Shown here: positions 62,490 to 64,000 of the stretch, piece by piece
How positions within the stretch are numbered: position 1 is the first letter of the stretch
Layout of the letters: every line of letters starts with the position of its first letter
Source of the DNA: Dendrolimus kikuchii
Lineage: Eukaryota; Arthropoda; Insecta; Lepidoptera; Lasiocampidae
Direction: 5' to 3'
Length of the DNA: 64,000 bases
Assembly: GCA_019925095.2 (NCBI GenBank)
Contig: CM034406.1
Location: 11,039,388-11,103,387, forward strand
Translations under genes and position numbers: made by a program
The notes under the pieces: model-generated
What the model saw: only the letters and a program-made list of their open reading frames with translations
The model's database searches: none
Told to the model about the DNA's origin: nothing

Positions 62490-63358
62490 CTCGCGTGGTT
62501 TAAGAATTTCATCATATTTCATAATTTTATTTACCGTACCGTAAAGTTTGGAAATTCTCCCGACATAATAAGGACTGACCACATTTACCTATGTATTACA
62601 TAACGCTATCGACTAGTGAAATCACACTAACTGTGTAGTAATTTTCAAATAAATATTAGATGCCTGATTTTCATATCCCTTTAACAATTCGAAATTGAAG
62701 ATAAAACAAATTATAAACAAAGTAAAAGGAAAGATATAAAAGGCTGTATCTTTTATTCTCTTATTATGTTCTTGTCTGTGACGATCTAAATCATCGAAAC
62801 GAGGCGTATAAAGCCAACCGTTTAAATAATCTGTTCTTATTCATGTGCCCAGAATTATATTTATTAATCTGTTCAAACAAAGCACTTGAATTATCCACTA
62901 TATAACTTTTGTAACCAGATCTCAAGACACGAGAAGACAATATTACTAACAAAGATCCTTAGTTCTGCGAGATGAACTCATGTATGTTACAACTTCAAAC
63001 ATTCAACGCAATGTTTTCTGTTATTTGAATCCGCATTGTAATCAACAACGCAATAGTTAGGGCTACCCCAAGGCAATTGTTATCCTCCCAATTTGTAGAG
63101 ATTGCTAAGAGATTTTTCGACCTTTTTCAAGGGTACTGAATAAATCTTGGATTCGGTTGAAGATAATTTATGAACCTTAAAAAAGTTATTCAATACATTA
63201 TGGATGTGAAGAACTCTTTTTTCGTGAATTTTTGTTTACATAAGTATTTATGGAACATGTTCGTAGTAATCGCTCTCAGCGAGGATAAACCAGAAACTTT
63301 CTTAAACTTTAATCGACTTACAAAAAAATATTTACCAGGCACAACTATTGATAAAAAA
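62490..63358. other. No recognised gene
   Basis: AT-rich DNA between the CR1 element and the terminal SINE. Nothing supported. Confidence 0.4.
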
Positions 63359-63655
63359 AGCCGTGGTAGAGTAATGGATAGCGCACGCGTCTCAAACTCA
63401 AAGGGCGCGGATTCGATCCTGGCCGGAACTCATGCATCACTTAGTCAGTTTTCTGATCTAAAGTGCATATTACAATTACCATGTGCTAACAACGGTGAAG
63501 AAAAACATCGTGATGCAACCTGCACATCGAGACAACCGATGTGTCACCTGCCAAGCCGCCTTGGACAAGCGTGGCGGGTGTACTGTCCGTTCCTTCTTAT
63601 AATGGGAGGCCCGAGCCAAGCAGTGGGACATTTATGGGCTGATATTATATTATAT
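63359..63655 (+). mobile_element. tRNA-derived SINE family A, complete copy
   Basis: About 297 bp. The head has a pol III box A-like stretch TAGAGTAATGGA (63367-63378) and box B GGATTCGATCC (63409-63419), the spacing normal for a tRNA. The body includes CATATTACAATTACCATGTGC, GAAAAACATCGTGATGCAACC and GACAAGCGTGGCGGGTGTACTG. The end is GGGCTGATATTATATTATATA. It is the best reference copy for the fragments at 5062, 11226, 30293, 32487, 34796 and 36155. It is transcribed by RNA polymerase III in active families and copied by a LINE; no protein is encoded. Confidence 0.8.
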
Positions 63656-64000
63656 ACATAATATAACTAATGGTTTCTTAAAACCTATCTACTATATAGT
63701 TATAATCGTTTGAAGAACTTTTACATATATTTAATTGACATTTAAGAGATTCCTTCTACTAATAATGTTGTTTTTAAGAGTAAAGTTTTATCGTTTTGGC
63801 AAAAAGGGAACAGTTATAAAACAGTTATTTTCCTCTGTTCACCTGTTCGTCTGTCTATCGGTACGATTGCTTCTAAAAAAAGGACAAAAACTCAAATAAA
63901 GTACACATAAGTATCTAAACAATATCACTGTTAAATTTATATTTATTGCAGTTCAGTCCTTTACAAAAATATGTTTAAAGATGTGGCTGATTACATATCT

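Overview
This is a eukaryotic, AT-rich window with no bacterial operon structure and no CRISPR or rRNA signal. I recognise no single-copy host gene and no spliced exon chain. Every coding region I can support belongs to a mobile element. The mixture of Jockey, CR1, RTE-like and R1-like non-LTR elements, a DD37D (maT) mariner, tRNA-derived SINEs, short inverted-repeat elements and Helitron-like ends points to an insect, most likely a moth or butterfly. That assignment is an inference from the type of repeats.

Layout: 0-9 kb holds a candidate solo LTR (290-795), an inverted-repeat element (1416-1627), fragments of a poly(A)-tailed repeat here called family B, and SINE and Helitron-like fragments. 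9-14 kb is a nest of insertions: a 0.5 kb retroposon inside an inverted-repeat element with a 17 bp target duplication, a 5'-truncated Jockey (10362-10983), a tRNA-derived SINE split by a family B copy (11226-11845), and an R1-like reverse-transcriptase relic. 14-26 kb is degraded repeats plus a long CATA microsatellite. 26-30 kb has a second truncated Jockey with a 10 bp duplication (26958-27819), a family B copy with a perfect 15 bp hairpin, and an R1-like 3' end. 32-39 kb has several short insertions with exact target duplications, including SINE-in-SINE and three tails of one RTE-like family ending in CATA repeats.

39703-44495 is the best preserved element: a Jockey with both ends, a 10 bp target duplication, an intact ORF1 (three zinc knuckles) and an ORF2 (endonuclease plus reverse transcriptase) whose C-terminus was removed by a deletion of about 550 bp. 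47667-48965 is a maT mariner broken by a stop, two frameshifts and loss of the third catalytic Asp. 49929-50155 and 54298-54530 are two more inverted-repeat elements. About 57.2-62.5 kb is a near-complete CR1-type element with ORF1 (PHD-like zinc finger, coiled coil, RNA-binding region) and a long ORF2 whose frame is open but lacks an AUG ahead of the endonuclease. The window ends with a complete tRNA-derived SINE.

How the parts work together: Jockey and CR1 encode the two-protein machinery (nucleic-acid-binding ORF1 protein, endonuclease/reverse transcriptase ORF2 protein) that copies its own RNA into nicked DNA. The truncated copies, SINEs and family B copies are products of such machinery. 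Several insertions lie inside older ones, so a relative order can be read. I did not find a convincing new biological system. The most notable unexplained signals are a hairpin with compensating base changes in one inverted-repeat family, a perfect inverted duplication inside a family B copy, a conserved stem-loop in the Jockey 3' UTR, and an orphan 104-codon frame at 55187-55501.
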